A stretch of DNA of 64,000 bases from Streptomyces anulatus (GTDB lineage: Bacteria > Actinomycetota > Actinomycetes > Streptomycetales > Streptomycetaceae): contig NZ_BMVK01000013.1 of the NCBI RefSeq assembly GCF_014650675.1, positions 124,001-188,000 of the forward strand. The letters run 5' to 3'. A program made the position numbers and the translations under genes. Positions 1 to 7,540 of this stretch are shown piece after piece. How positions within the stretch are numbered: position 1 is the first letter of the stretch; each line of letters begins with the position of its first letter. The notes beneath the pieces were generated by a model, which saw only the letters and a list, made by a program, of their open reading frames with translations, did no database searches and was not told the DNA's origin.

Positions 1-1
1 G

Positions 2-1147
2 ACCGTCGAAGCGCACGCGGACGCCGAACGGGCCAGGGCGATCCTGGAGAACCCCTTCTACCAGTCCCTGTCGGCCGGCTTCGCCGGTACGCAGGAGTAC
101 ATGGCGATGGAGAAGCTCGGGCAGTTGCGGGCGCGCGACGAGTGGGACCTGATCATCGTCGACACCCCTCCCTCGCGCTCCGCGCTGGACTTCCTGGACG
201 CGCCGAAGCGGCTCGGGTCGTTCCTCGACGGGAAGTTCATCCGGCTGCTGATGGCGCCCGCGAAGGTGGGCGGCCGGGCCGGAATGAAGTTCCTCAATGT
301 CGGTATGTCGATGATGAGCGGAACGCTGGGCAAGCTGCTCGGAGGCCAGTTCCTGCGGGACGTCCAGACGTTCGTCGCCGCGATGGACACCATGTTCGGC
401 GGCTTCCGCAGCCGCGCGGACGCCACGTACAAGCTGCTCCAGGCGCCCGGCACGGCCTTTCTCGTGGTGGCGACGCCGGAGCAGGACGCGCTGCGCGAGG
501 CCGCGTATTTCGTGGAGCGGCTGGCCGCCGAGAAGATGCCGCTGGCCGGTCTGGTCCTCAACCGTGTGCACGGCAGCGAGGCTTCGCGGCTCTCCGCCGA
601 GCAGGCGCTGGCCGCCGCAGAAAATCTTGGCGACGCCCGCATTGTGGATCAGAGGGCCGGGAAAGCTGGCCTTGGTGACCAGGAAGCCCCCGACCCAGCG
701 GTCACCTCTTCCGGACCGACCGAGCCGCCCCTCTCCCCCGAGGCCGGGCAGGCGTCCGGCCCCGAGCCCGCAGCCGAGCACCAGGACACGACGGAGAACG
801 AGCCGCCCCACGAGAACATCGCGACATCCGCGACCACCCCTGACCACGCAGCGAGCCCTGGCCGTGCGGCGAGCCCTGCGGACGCGGCCGGCCCTGCCGG
901 CGCGACCGCCGACGAGGCCGTAGGCGTCGAGGAACTGACGGCGGGTCTGCTGCGTCTGCACGCCGAGCGCATGCAGGTCGTCGCCCGCGAGCATCGCACC
1001 CGCGACCGCTTCACCGCGCTGCACCCCGAGGTGCCGGTGACGGCCGTGGCGGCGCTGCCCGGTGACGTACACGACCTGGACGGCCTCCGGGCCATCGGCG
1101 ACCGCCTGGCGGACGGTTCCGCGCCGGCCCCTGCCGGAGCGGCGTAG
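2..1147 (+). CDS. ArsA-family anion-transporting-type ATPase, 5' truncated by window edge
   Basis: The reading frame is open from base 2, so the gene starts upstream of the window; the first methionine at 101 is internal. The protein carries the ArsA/GET3 switch-like motif DLIIVDTPPSRSALDFLDAP (about residues 50-70 of the visible part) followed by the long helical region typical of actinobacterial ArsA homologues; the P-loop would lie upstream. In actinobacteria these proteins often occur as a tandem pair next to wblA and are not tied to arsenic resistance. A Pro/Ala/Glu-rich segment of roughly 80 residues (about 225-305) interrupts the conserved fold before a short conserved C-terminal helix region (ELTAGLLRLHAERM). 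The gene is followed by convergent wblA. The family is clear; the substrate or partner is unknown. Confidence 0.88.
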   Translation, partial: TVEAHADAERARAILENPFYQSLSAGFAGTQEYMAMEKLGQLRARDEWDLIIVDTPPSRSALDFLDAPKRLGSFLDGKFIRLLMAPAKVGGRAGMKFLNVGMSMMSGTLGKLLGGQFLRDVQTFVAAMDTMFGGFRSRADATYKLLQAPGTAFLVVATPEQDALREAAYFVERLAAEKMPLAGLVLNRVHGSEASRLSAEQALAAAENLGDARIVDQRAGKAGLGDQEAPDPAVTSSGPTEPPLSPEAGQASGPEPAAEHQDTTENEPPHENIATSATTPDHAASPGRAASPADAAGPAGATADEAVGVEELTAGLLRLHAERMQVVAREHRTRDRFTALHPEVPVTAVAALPGDVHDLDGLRAIGDRLADGSAPAPAGAA

Positions 1148-1346
1148 TCACGACCCGCCGGAGCGACGCCGGCACCGCGCGCCGGAGCGACGCGGACCCC
1201 ACCGCCGGGGCAGCACGAGCACCATCCGGAGCGACGCGGCCCCGACCTGACGGCGCTGTGCCCCCGACCTGGTGGCACAGCGGCCGCGACCTGACGGCAC
1301 AGCAGCCCTGACCTGGTGGCCCGGGCCGGCTCGGTGGTGCCGACGG

Positions 1347-1697
1347 CTACCCGACGGCCGCGTACGTCTCGTGCAGTTCCTCGTCCTCCAGCCCGATGAC
1401 TCCGGGCAGAATGCCGGTGGACCGCTCGTATTCGCTGCGTGCGGTCTCCAGCAGTCGGCGCCAGGACGTGACGGTGGGCCGGCGCCGCAGCAGTGCGCGG
1501 CGTTCCCGCTCCGTCATTCCGCCCCACACGCCGAATTCGACGCGATTGTCGAGCGCATCGGCCAGGCACTCGGTCCGCACCGGACATCCGGTGCACACCG
1601 CCTTGGCCCTGTTCTGCGCTGCCCCTTGTACGAACAGTTCATCCGGATCGGTAGTGCGGCAGGCTGCCTGCGCACTCCAGTCGGTTACCCAGCCCAT
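1347..1697 (-). CDS. wblA: WhiB-family Fe-S transcriptional regulator WblA
   Basis: A 116-residue WhiB-like protein with the four cluster-ligating cysteines in the order C..C-x2-C-x5-C (AACRTTDP, CTGCPVRTEC), the turn motif GVWGGMTERERR and a basic C-terminal DNA-binding segment (RRRPTVTSWRRLL). These features and its place between an ArsA-like ATPase gene and a class A PBP gene match WblA, a pleiotropic down-regulator of antibiotic production and a regulator of sporulation in Streptomyces. I chose the ATG at 1697 because GGAGAGGA lies 9-16 bases before it and the known protein starts MGWVTDWSAQ. The frame continues upstream to a GTG at 1754 (19 more residues), without a good ribosome binding site. 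It is monocistronic, with a long upstream region. Confidence 0.93.
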   Translation of the reverse strand: MGWVTDWSAQAACRTTDPDELFVQGAAQNRAKAVCTGCPVRTECLADALDNRVEFGVWGGMTERERRALLRRRPTVTSWRRLLETARSEYERSTGILPGVIGLEDEELHETYAAVG

Positions 1698-2343
1698 CCC
1701 GGCGCCGTCCTCTCCCGAATCGAGGCTCCCCCACGGCGGTAGCGGCATATTCACCGCTGCCAGTTGAGGACGTTACGGAAGGTGGGGACAGCACAACACC
1801 CCCTTCGGGCCCAATCTTGAATGGTCCGAACGGACTATGCGTATGCGGCAGATCACCCAGGGGAGTGAGCCGAGGACATGCGCGACTATCTCCGCGAAAA
1901 GGGGACAGTGCACTCAAGTTGCAAGGGACTTCTCGCGACATACGGGGCGATTTCGGGAGCGCCTCGATGGCTACGTGAAGGACAATGCGGTTGCTCATCC
2001 GCCGGGCGAAGAATGACCAGAAGATGCGCATGGGATTGCAGGGGGCTTGATACGGAACCGGACTGCTGTGACAGTTGAGAGCAGCTTAGGCCAAGGCCTG
2101 TCCGTCTGTCCGGCGAATGAGAACGTAGGGCGTAGGCGCCCCGCGTCCGCGCGCCCGTGCCGCGATGCGCGGCACGCTCCCGCCGGAAGACCGCGGCCGG
2201 TCCGCCCGACAGGCGTCCGGCACGCGGTCGGCAGGTGGTCGACAGGTGGTCGACCCGTCCGGATGTCACGGTCCGGTACCCGAACGCTCCGAGAGACCCC
2301 TGCTCCTGCGACACGTTCATCACTACGGATTAGGCTGCCCCCT
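1698..2343. other. Intergenic region between divergent wblA and the PBP gene
   Basis: About 650 bases with no convincing gene; the short frames here lack family features and RBSs. It must hold the promoters of both divergent genes and is less GC-rich near 1790-2080 than the flanking coding sequence, as expected of a regulatory region. No operator could be assigned by eye. Confidence 0.6.
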
Positions 2344-2344
2344 A
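2331..2344 (+). promoter_or_regulatory. Possible -10 element of a leaderless PBP transcript
   Basis: TAGGCT at 2331-2336 fits the actinobacterial TANNNT -10 pattern and would put transcription start at or next to the ATG at 2344. No Shine-Dalgarno sequence precedes that ATG. Leaderless mRNAs are common in Streptomyces, so this is a plausible inference, not a demonstrated start. Confidence 0.3.
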
Positions 2345-4593
2345 TGCCAAAGAAGCGCTCGGGCGGGGGTCTCACCACGACCCAGCAGGCCGCCAAGTTC
2401 CTCGGTGTCGCCGCGCTCTCCGGAGCTGTCCTGGCAGGCATCGCGCTGCCCGCAGCCGGAGCGCTGGGGCTCGCCGCCAAGGGGACGGTCGAAGGATTCG
2501 ACGAGATCCCCTCCAACCTCAAGACTCCACCGCTCAGTCAGCGGACCACGATCCAGGACCGTGACGGCGGCACCATCGCCACGGTGTACTCCCGCGACCG
2601 CACGGTGGTCCCGCTCAAGGACATCTCGCCGTACATGCAGGCCGCGATCATCGCGATCGAGGACTCCCGCTTCTACGAGCACGGCGCGGTCGACCTCAAG
2701 GGCATCCTCCGCGCGATGAACCGCAACGTGCAGGCGGGCGGGGCGGCGCAGGGCGCGTCGACCCTCACCCAGCAGTACGTGAAGAACGTCTTCGTCGAGG
2801 AGGCGGGCGACGACCCGGAGAAGGTCGCCGAGGCCACGCAGCAGACGCTCGGCCGCAAGGTCCGCGAGCTGAAGTACGCGATCCAGGTCGAGGAGGAGCT
2901 CGGCAAGAAGAAGATCCTGGAGAACTACCTCAACATCACGTTCTTCGGGCAGCAGGCGTACGGCGTCGAGGCCGCGTCCAAGCGCTACTTCTCCAAGCCG
3001 GCCAAGGACCTCAAGCTGGAGGAGGCGGCGCTGCTGGCCGGACTGGTCCAGTCGCCGAGCCGCTACGACCCGGTCAACGACCTCGAGGAAGCGACCAAGC
3101 GCCGCAACATCGTGCTGGCGCGGATGGCCGCGGTCAAGGACATCTCGCAGGCCGAGGCCGACAAGGCCATGGAGACGCCCATCAAGCTGAAGGTCTCCCG
3201 GCCGAAGAACGGCTGCATCACCGCCGTCAGCGGCTCCGGCTTCTTCTGCGACTACGTCCGCAAGACGATCCTCACCGACCCCGCCTTCGGCAAGACCGAC
3301 GAGGACCGGGCCAAGCTCTGGAACCTCGGCGGTCTGACCATCCGGACCACGCTGGACCCGCGCGCCCAGAAGGCGGCCAACGAGGCCGCCACCGCGAGGG
3401 TCTACAAGGACGACAAGTTCGCGGCGTCCGTGGTGCAGGTCCAGCCGGGCAGCGGCAAGATCCTCTCCATGGGCCAGTCGCGCCCGTACGGCCTGGACCA
3501 GAAGCAGAACGAGACCGTGCTGAACCTCGCCGTCAGCAACAAGATGGGCGGCAGCACGTACGGCTTCCAGGTGGGCTCGACGTTCAAGCCGTTCACCGCG
3601 GCGGCGGCGCTGGAGAAGGGCATCACCCCGGCGACGACGTTCTCGACGGACTGGAAGATGACGCTCAAGGAGCGGGACTTCCGGAACTGCGCCGGCTCGC
3701 CGGCCGGTTACGCGGACTGGCCCCTGCAGAACGAGCTGGAGTCCGAAAAGGGCACCTGGGACATGACGAGCGCGCTCGGCAAGTCCATCAACACCTACTT
3801 CGCGCTGCTGGAGCAGAAGGCCGGCCTCTGCGAGACCGTGGAGATGGCCAAGAAGGTCGGCTACGAGCGGGGCGACGGCAAGAAGGTCGGCGAGTACCCC
3901 TCGATCACCCTCGGTGGTGAGGTCAGCACCCCGCTCTCCATGGCCGGCGCCTACGCCGCGTTCGCCAACCGGGGCACGTACTGCACGCCGATCGCCATCG
4001 AGTCCATCAAGGACCCGCAGGGCAAGAAGATCCCCGTGCCGAAGACGTCCTGCTCGCGGGCGATGAGCGAGAAGACCGCGGACACGATCAACCAGATGCT
4101 CAAGGGCGTCGTGGAGGACGGCACCGGTACGCAGGCCGGGCTCAGCGACCGTGACAACGCGGGCAAGACCGGTACGACCAACGACCGCAAGGACGCCTGG
4201 TTCGTCGGGTACACGCCGAACCTCTCCACCGCGGTGTGGGTCGGTGACGACGTCGGCGAGAAGAGCTCGATGTTCAACGTCACCATCGGCGGCCGCGTCT
4301 ACGACAAGGTCTGCGGCGGCTGCCTGCCCGGGCCGATCTGGCGCATCGCGATGACCGGAGCGCTGGACGCGGCGGAGACTCCCGGGTTCAACCCGGTCGC
4401 CGTCCCCCGCGGCAAGGAGAAGGAAGACAAGGACAAGGAGAAGCGCGACCGGGACCGCGACCGCGGCGACGAGGACCGCGACGACGCCAAGCCCGGCGAC
4501 CGGTTCCCCGGCATCGAACTCCCGGACGGCGTGATCGGCGGACCGGGCGGTGGCGGCGGACGGGGCCAGGACGGCGGACAGAACGGCCCCTGA
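2344..4593 (+). CDS. Bifunctional class A penicillin-binding protein (transglycosylase/transpeptidase)
   Basis: A 749-residue cell-wall synthase. A short basic cytoplasmic N-terminus and one membrane segment (about 17-46) precede the GT51 glycosyltransferase domain, with the catalytic-Glu motif EDSRFYEHG near residue 105 and TLTQQYVKN near 139. The transpeptidase domain has the SxxK active site STFK (Ser412, Lys415), an SIN motif (SKSINTYF) and KTGTT (Lys608). The C-terminus is a charged Lys/Asp/Arg stretch ending in a Gly-rich tail, common in actinobacterial PBPs. The frame is open back to 2047, but the ATG at 2344 gives the canonical N-terminus; the upstream part is Arg/Pro-rich and unlike the family. 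It polymerizes lipid II and cross-links peptidoglycan outside the membrane. A strong terminator follows. Confidence 0.95.
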   Translation: MPKKRSGGGLTTTQQAAKFLGVAALSGAVLAGIALPAAGALGLAAKGTVEGFDEIPSNLKTPPLSQRTTIQDRDGGTIATVYSRDRTVVPLKDISPYMQAAIIAIEDSRFYEHGAVDLKGILRAMNRNVQAGGAAQGASTLTQQYVKNVFVEEAGDDPEKVAEATQQTLGRKVRELKYAIQVEEELGKKKILENYLNITFFGQQAYGVEAASKRYFSKPAKDLKLEEAALLAGLVQSPSRYDPVNDLEEATKRRNIVLARMAAVKDISQAEADKAMETPIKLKVSRPKNGCITAVSGSGFFCDYVRKTILTDPAFGKTDEDRAKLWNLGGLTIRTTLDPRAQKAANEAATARVYKDDKFAASVVQVQPGSGKILSMGQSRPYGLDQKQNETVLNLAVSNKMGGSTYGFQVGSTFKPFTAAAALEKGITPATTFSTDWKMTLKERDFRNCAGSPAGYADWPLQNELESEKGTWDMTSALGKSINTYFALLEQKAGLCETVEMAKKVGYERGDGKKVGEYPSITLGGEVSTPLSMAGAYAAFANRGTYCTPIAIESIKDPQGKKIPVPKTSCSRAMSEKTADTINQMLKGVVEDGTGTQAGLSDRDNAGKTGTTNDRKDAWFVGYTPNLSTAVWVGDDVGEKSSMFNVTIGGRVYDKVCGGCLPGPIWRIAMTGALDAAETPGFNPVAVPRGKEKEDKDKEKRDRDRDRGDEDRDDAKPGDRFPGIELPDGVIGGPGGGGGRGQDGGQNGP

Positions 4594-4647
4594 CCCGCAC
4601 GAGTACCCGTACCCGCACTCGTACCTGTACTCGTAGTCGGATGACGG

Positions 4648-4692
4648 AAAAGGGTGGGCGCCCCGGTCCTGGACCGGGGCGCCCACCCTTTT
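4648..4692. terminator. Bidirectional terminator between convergent PBP and YqeY-like genes
   Basis: Perfect inverted repeat with 22-base arms at 4648-4669 and 4671-4692 and a one-base centre. The arms begin AAAAGGG and end CCCTTTT, so each strand ends in a short T run, fitting use in both directions. Confidence 0.88.
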
Positions 4693-4711
4693 CTTCTCCG
4701 CTCCGCGCGCC

Positions 4712-5176
4712 TCAGCCGGCGAGGAGCTTCTTCACCGCTCCGGCGACCCGGCCGCCCTCGGCGAGCCCGGCGACCTTCGGGTTGACGATCTTCATGACGG
4801 CGCCCATCGCACGCGGCCCCTCGGCCCCGGCGGCCTTCGCCTCCTCGACGGCGGACGCCACGATCGCGTTCAGCTCGTCGTCGGAGAGCTGCTTGGGCAG
4901 GTAGCTGTCGAGCAGCTCGCCCTCCGCCTTCTCCCGCTCGGCCTGCTCGGTCCGGCCGCCCTGGGCGAAGGCCTCGGCCGCCTCACGACGCTTCTTCGCC
5001 TCCTTGGCGATCACCTTCTGCACCTCGTCGTCGGAGAGCTCGCGCGCCGACTTGCCGCTGACCTCTTCCTTGGTGATCGCGGTGAGGGTGAGCCGAAGGG
5101 TGGACGAGGTCAGCTCGTCACGCGCCTTCATGGCCGTGTGGAGGTCTTCCTTGAGCTTGGACTTGAGCGTGGTCAT
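4712..5176 (-). CDS. GatB/YqeY domain-containing protein
   Basis: A 154-residue protein covering the whole YqeY family length. It begins with the family-like pattern LKSKLKEDLHTAMKARDELTSSTLRLTLTAI and has the central KKRREAAEAFAQGGRTEQAEREKAEGELLDSYLPKQL-type region (helical, charged) and the C-terminal MGAVMKIVNPKVAGLAEGGRVAG-type segment. YqeY is homologous to the tail domain of the GatB subunit of tRNA-dependent amidotransferase and is thought to bind tRNA, but no defined reaction is established for the stand-alone protein. It is convergent with the PBP gene and divergent from the metallophosphoesterase gene, as I recall for this Streptomyces locus. Confidence 0.9.
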   Translation of the reverse strand: MTTLKSKLKEDLHTAMKARDELTSSTLRLTLTAITKEEVSGKSARELSDDEVQKVIAKEAKKRREAAEAFAQGGRTEQAEREKAEGELLDSYLPKQLSDDELNAIVASAVEEAKAAGAEGPRAMGAVMKIVNPKVAGLAEGGRVAGAVKKLLAG

Positions 5177-5275
5177 GCCGCGATTGTGACAGGTGCGGGG
5201 CCGGAGCCGCCCGCAGGTTTTCCGGCCGCCCCACCGGTTTTCCGCTCATGGCACCGCTTCTGCGACGATGGGCGC

Positions 5276-6214
5276 ATGCGCGCACGCTACGGAGTACCCC
5301 TGAAAGTCACGGCAGTCGGCGCGGCGGTCGGCGCCGCCGGACTCGCCTACGCCGCCGGATTCGAGGCCCGCTCGTTCCGCCTGCGACGGGTCACCGTCCC
5401 CGTACTCCCGCACGGGGCGCGCCCGTTGCGGGTGCTCCAGGTCTCCGACATCCACATGGTGAGCGGGCAGCGCAAGAAGCGCGCCTGGCTCCAGTCGCTC
5501 GCCGGACTGCGCCCCGACTTCGTCGTGAACACCGGCGACAACCTCTCCGACCCGGAGGCCGTGCCCGAGGTGCTCGACGCGCTCGGCCCGCTGATGGAGT
5601 TCCCGGGGGTGTACGTCTTCGGCTCCAACGACTACTACGGCCCCAAGCTCCGCAACCCCGCGCGCTACCTCCTGGAGAAGGCCCGGGGCAAGCACGGCCT
5701 CAACGGCAACGCCCCCGCGGTCGGCGTCGTCCACAACCCGTGGGAGCCGATGCGCGACGCCTTCGACGAGGCGGGCTGGCTGAACCTGTCGAACACGCGG
5801 GGCCGGCTCAAGCTCGACGGCCTGGAGCTGGCGTTCACCGGTCTGGACGACCCGCACATCAAGCGGGACCGTTACGCCGAGGTCCAGGGCGGCCCCACGA
5901 GCGGCGCCGACCTCTCCATCGGCGTGGTCCACGCCCCGTACCTGCGCTCCCTGGACGCCTTCACGGCCGACGGCTACCCCTTGATCCTGGCGGGCCACAC
6001 GCACGGCGGACAGCTGTGCATCCCGTTCTACGGGGCGCTGGTCACCAACTGCGACCTGGACACCGACCGGGTCAAGGGCCTGTCCAGCCACACGGTGGGC
6101 GACCGGCGCGCCTACCTCCACGTCTCCGCGGGCTGCGGCACCAACCGCTACACCCCGGTCCGCTTCGCCTGCCCGCCCGAGGTCACCCTGCTGACACTGA
6201 CGCCGAAGGCCTGA
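5276..6214 (+). CDS. Membrane-anchored metallophosphoesterase
   Basis: A 312-residue calcineurin-like phosphoesterase. The ordered metal-binding motifs are visible: VSDIHM (about 61-66), NTGDNLSD (about 91), GSNDYY in place of the usual GNHE/D (about 117), and AGHTHGGQ near the C-terminus. A hydrophobic Ala/Gly-rich N-terminal segment (about 9-28) suggests a signal anchor, so the active site probably faces outward. Family members include YkuE-type UDP-pyrophosphatases and lipid-linked phosphoesterases; the substrate cannot be read from sequence. The ATG at 5276 was chosen over an upstream in-frame start at 5138 because the anchor follows it directly and the upstream extension overlaps the divergent YqeY gene start. 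Confidence 0.9.
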   Translation: MRARYGVPLKVTAVGAAVGAAGLAYAAGFEARSFRLRRVTVPVLPHGARPLRVLQVSDIHMVSGQRKKRAWLQSLAGLRPDFVVNTGDNLSDPEAVPEVLDALGPLMEFPGVYVFGSNDYYGPKLRNPARYLLEKARGKHGLNGNAPAVGVVHNPWEPMRDAFDEAGWLNLSNTRGRLKLDGLELAFTGLDDPHIKRDRYAEVQGGPTSGADLSIGVVHAPYLRSLDAFTADGYPLILAGHTHGGQLCIPFYGALVTNCDLDTDRVKGLSSHTVGDRRAYLHVSAGCGTNRYTPVRFACPPEVTLLTLTPKA

Positions 6215-6376
6215 GCGGGGGCGCGGGGCGGTTCACCTTCCCGCTCGGCGGGGTAGGCGCGGCGGGCGCGGAACGGTTCACTCCCACGCACAGCGGGCGA
6301 GCTCGGGGCGGTCCGCCTTCACGCTCGGCGGGCGGACGAATCGCGGGGGTCTTCCCACCCGCTTACGGTACGAATC

Positions 6377-7144
6377 ATGACCGCGCCCCGGGCCACACTG
6401 CTCCCCCGCCCCCGGGCGGCAGAGGTGCTCCCGGACCCCGCCGGGCCCCGCCGCCCCTGGGCCACGGCCCTGCGGGCGGCCGCGTGCGGGGCAGCGGTCG
6501 CGGGCCCGGCCATCGCCCTGTCGACCGGCTACGCGCCACCGACGCTGATCCACTTCACGGTCCTTGCGAACATCCTGGTCGCGGGTGCTCTCGGGTGGTC
6601 GGCCGTACGTTCCTGGCGGGGCGGCCCGCCACTGTCGCCGAGGCTGTCGGGTGGGGTGCTCCTGCTCGCCGCGGTCACCGGGCTGATGTACCACCTGGTG
6701 CTGGTGAACCACGGCTCCCCGGCGAGCGCCCTCCGGGGCGACCCGAACACCGGGGCCGGCTGGTCCACCACCGTGAGCCTCCTGCTCCACACGGTGACCC
6801 CCCTGGCCGTCGCCACGGACTGGCTCCTGCTGACCGCCCCCCGGACCCTGCGCGTGGCCCACATCCCGCTCTGGCTGTCCGCCCCCGCGGCCTACCTGGG
6901 CCTCACCCTGACCCGCGGAGCCCTGCTCTCCCCAGGCGCCCCGGCCCGCTACCCATACCCGTTCCTCGACGTCGACACGTACGGCTACGCCGGAGTCCTC
7001 ACCCAGGCCCTCGCCCTCGGCCTCCTCTTCGCCGCCCTGGGCGTCCTGATCACCGCCGTCGACCACCTCCGGCCGAACGTGGCGGGGTGGTTCCAGCACC
7101 GGAGAAACCGGATTTCGCCTCCGGCCGCCGGTGGGCTAAAGTAA
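6377..7144 (+). CDS. Pr6Pr-like six-helix integral membrane protein
   Basis: A 255-residue hydrophobic protein with about six membrane segments. Motifs such as HFTVLANILV, GLMYHLVLVNH, HTVTPLAVATDWLLL and YPYPFLDVDTYGYAGV match the Pr6Pr family of uncharacterised bacterial membrane proteins, which resemble FAR-17a/AIG1-type hydrolases; its conserved Thr and His in TVLANIL and LLHTVTP could be catalytic by that analogy. No substrate is known. It stands alone between the metallophosphoesterase gene and tRNA-Pro and ends 28 bases before the tRNA. Confidence 0.82.
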   Translation: MTAPRATLLPRPRAAEVLPDPAGPRRPWATALRAAACGAAVAGPAIALSTGYAPPTLIHFTVLANILVAGALGWSAVRSWRGGPPLSPRLSGGVLLLAAVTGLMYHLVLVNHGSPASALRGDPNTGAGWSTTVSLLLHTVTPLAVATDWLLLTAPRTLRVAHIPLWLSAPAAYLGLTLTRGALLSPGAPARYPYPFLDVDTYGYAGVLTQALALGLLFAALGVLITAVDHLRPNVAGWFQHRRNRISPPAAGGLK

Positions 7145-7172
7145 TCGATGTCGCCGGGAGACCGGTGGACAT

Positions 7173-7246
7173 CGGGGTGTAGCGCAGCTTGGCAGCGCGC
7201 TTCGTTCGGGACGAAGAGGTCGTGGGTTCAAATCCCGCCACCCCGA
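7173..7246 (+). tRNA. tRNA-Pro (anticodon CGG)
   Basis: A complete cloverleaf: acceptor CGGGGTG pairs with CACCCCG, a D-arm follows, the anticodon stem CTTCG/CGAAG encloses loop TTCGGGA (anticodon CGG, reading CCG), and the T-arm has GTGGG TTCAAAT CCCGC. CCA is not encoded after the discriminator A. The 3' half is also attL of the element at 7202-33726, which rebuilds a complete tRNA on integration. Confidence 0.96.
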
Positions 7247-7251
7247 CAGCT
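7202..7251 (+). repeat. attL: 50-bp direct repeat in the tRNA-Pro 3' half
   Basis: Bases 7202-7251 are identical to 33677-33726. The repeat starts in the anticodon stem and ends five bases past the tRNA, exactly how tyrosine integrases use tRNA genes as attB. The flanks differ immediately on both sides of the two copies, so the identity limits are sharp. Confidence 0.95.
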
Positions 7252-7261
7252 GAAACACCAG

Positions 7262-7300
7262 GTCAGGGGCCTGATCCACTTAGTGGATCAGGCCCCTGAC
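7262..7300 (+). terminator. Element-borne terminator downstream of tRNA-Pro
   Basis: Perfect inverted repeat with 18-base arms at 7262-7279 and 7283-7300 and loop TTA, just inside the element. It gives the rebuilt tRNA a terminator different in sequence from the one beyond attR (33740-33771). Confidence 0.82.
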
Positions 7301-7318
7301 TCGTTCCTGGAGATCGTT

Positions 7319-7359
7319 TGGGAGAAAACTGGGAGAAGATCTTGGTCGGCTTCTCCCAG
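7319..7359. promoter_or_regulatory. Candidate integrase arm-type sites, left end
   Basis: Three copies of a TGGGAGAA core: 7319-7326 and 7330-7337 direct, and 7351-7358 inverted (read as TTCTCCCA on the + strand). The same core occurs near the right end at 33556-33563, with a near copy at 33567-33574. Repeats inside both ends of an element, 70-120 bases from the crossover, fit arm-type binding sites. No binding data are available. Confidence 0.5.
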
Positions 7360-7540
7360 CGGCCGATCGCCCGGCAAGGGAGGCACGCCTCCCACGTGTC
7401 CGCTCGCACCTGCGCGGTCGCGAACTTCAGTCGACCACTCGACCTGAGGACAGCCTGTCGACTACAGCCTCAGCAGCACCGACGACGCCGACAACAGCGC
7501 CTCTGAACGAGCGGGTCGCCCGTGCTCGGTCTGCGGCACG

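Noticed and set aside
1148..1346. Regulatory RNA or short gene between the ArsA-like gene and wblA
   Set aside because: Only imperfect short repeats (CCGGAGCGACGC-like, GACCTG-like) were seen; no coding or RNA signature.
2323..4686. 787-residue open frame antisense to the PBP gene
   Set aside because: Shadow of a GC-rich gene; low-complexity Leu/Arg/Val composition, no family motif, no RBS.
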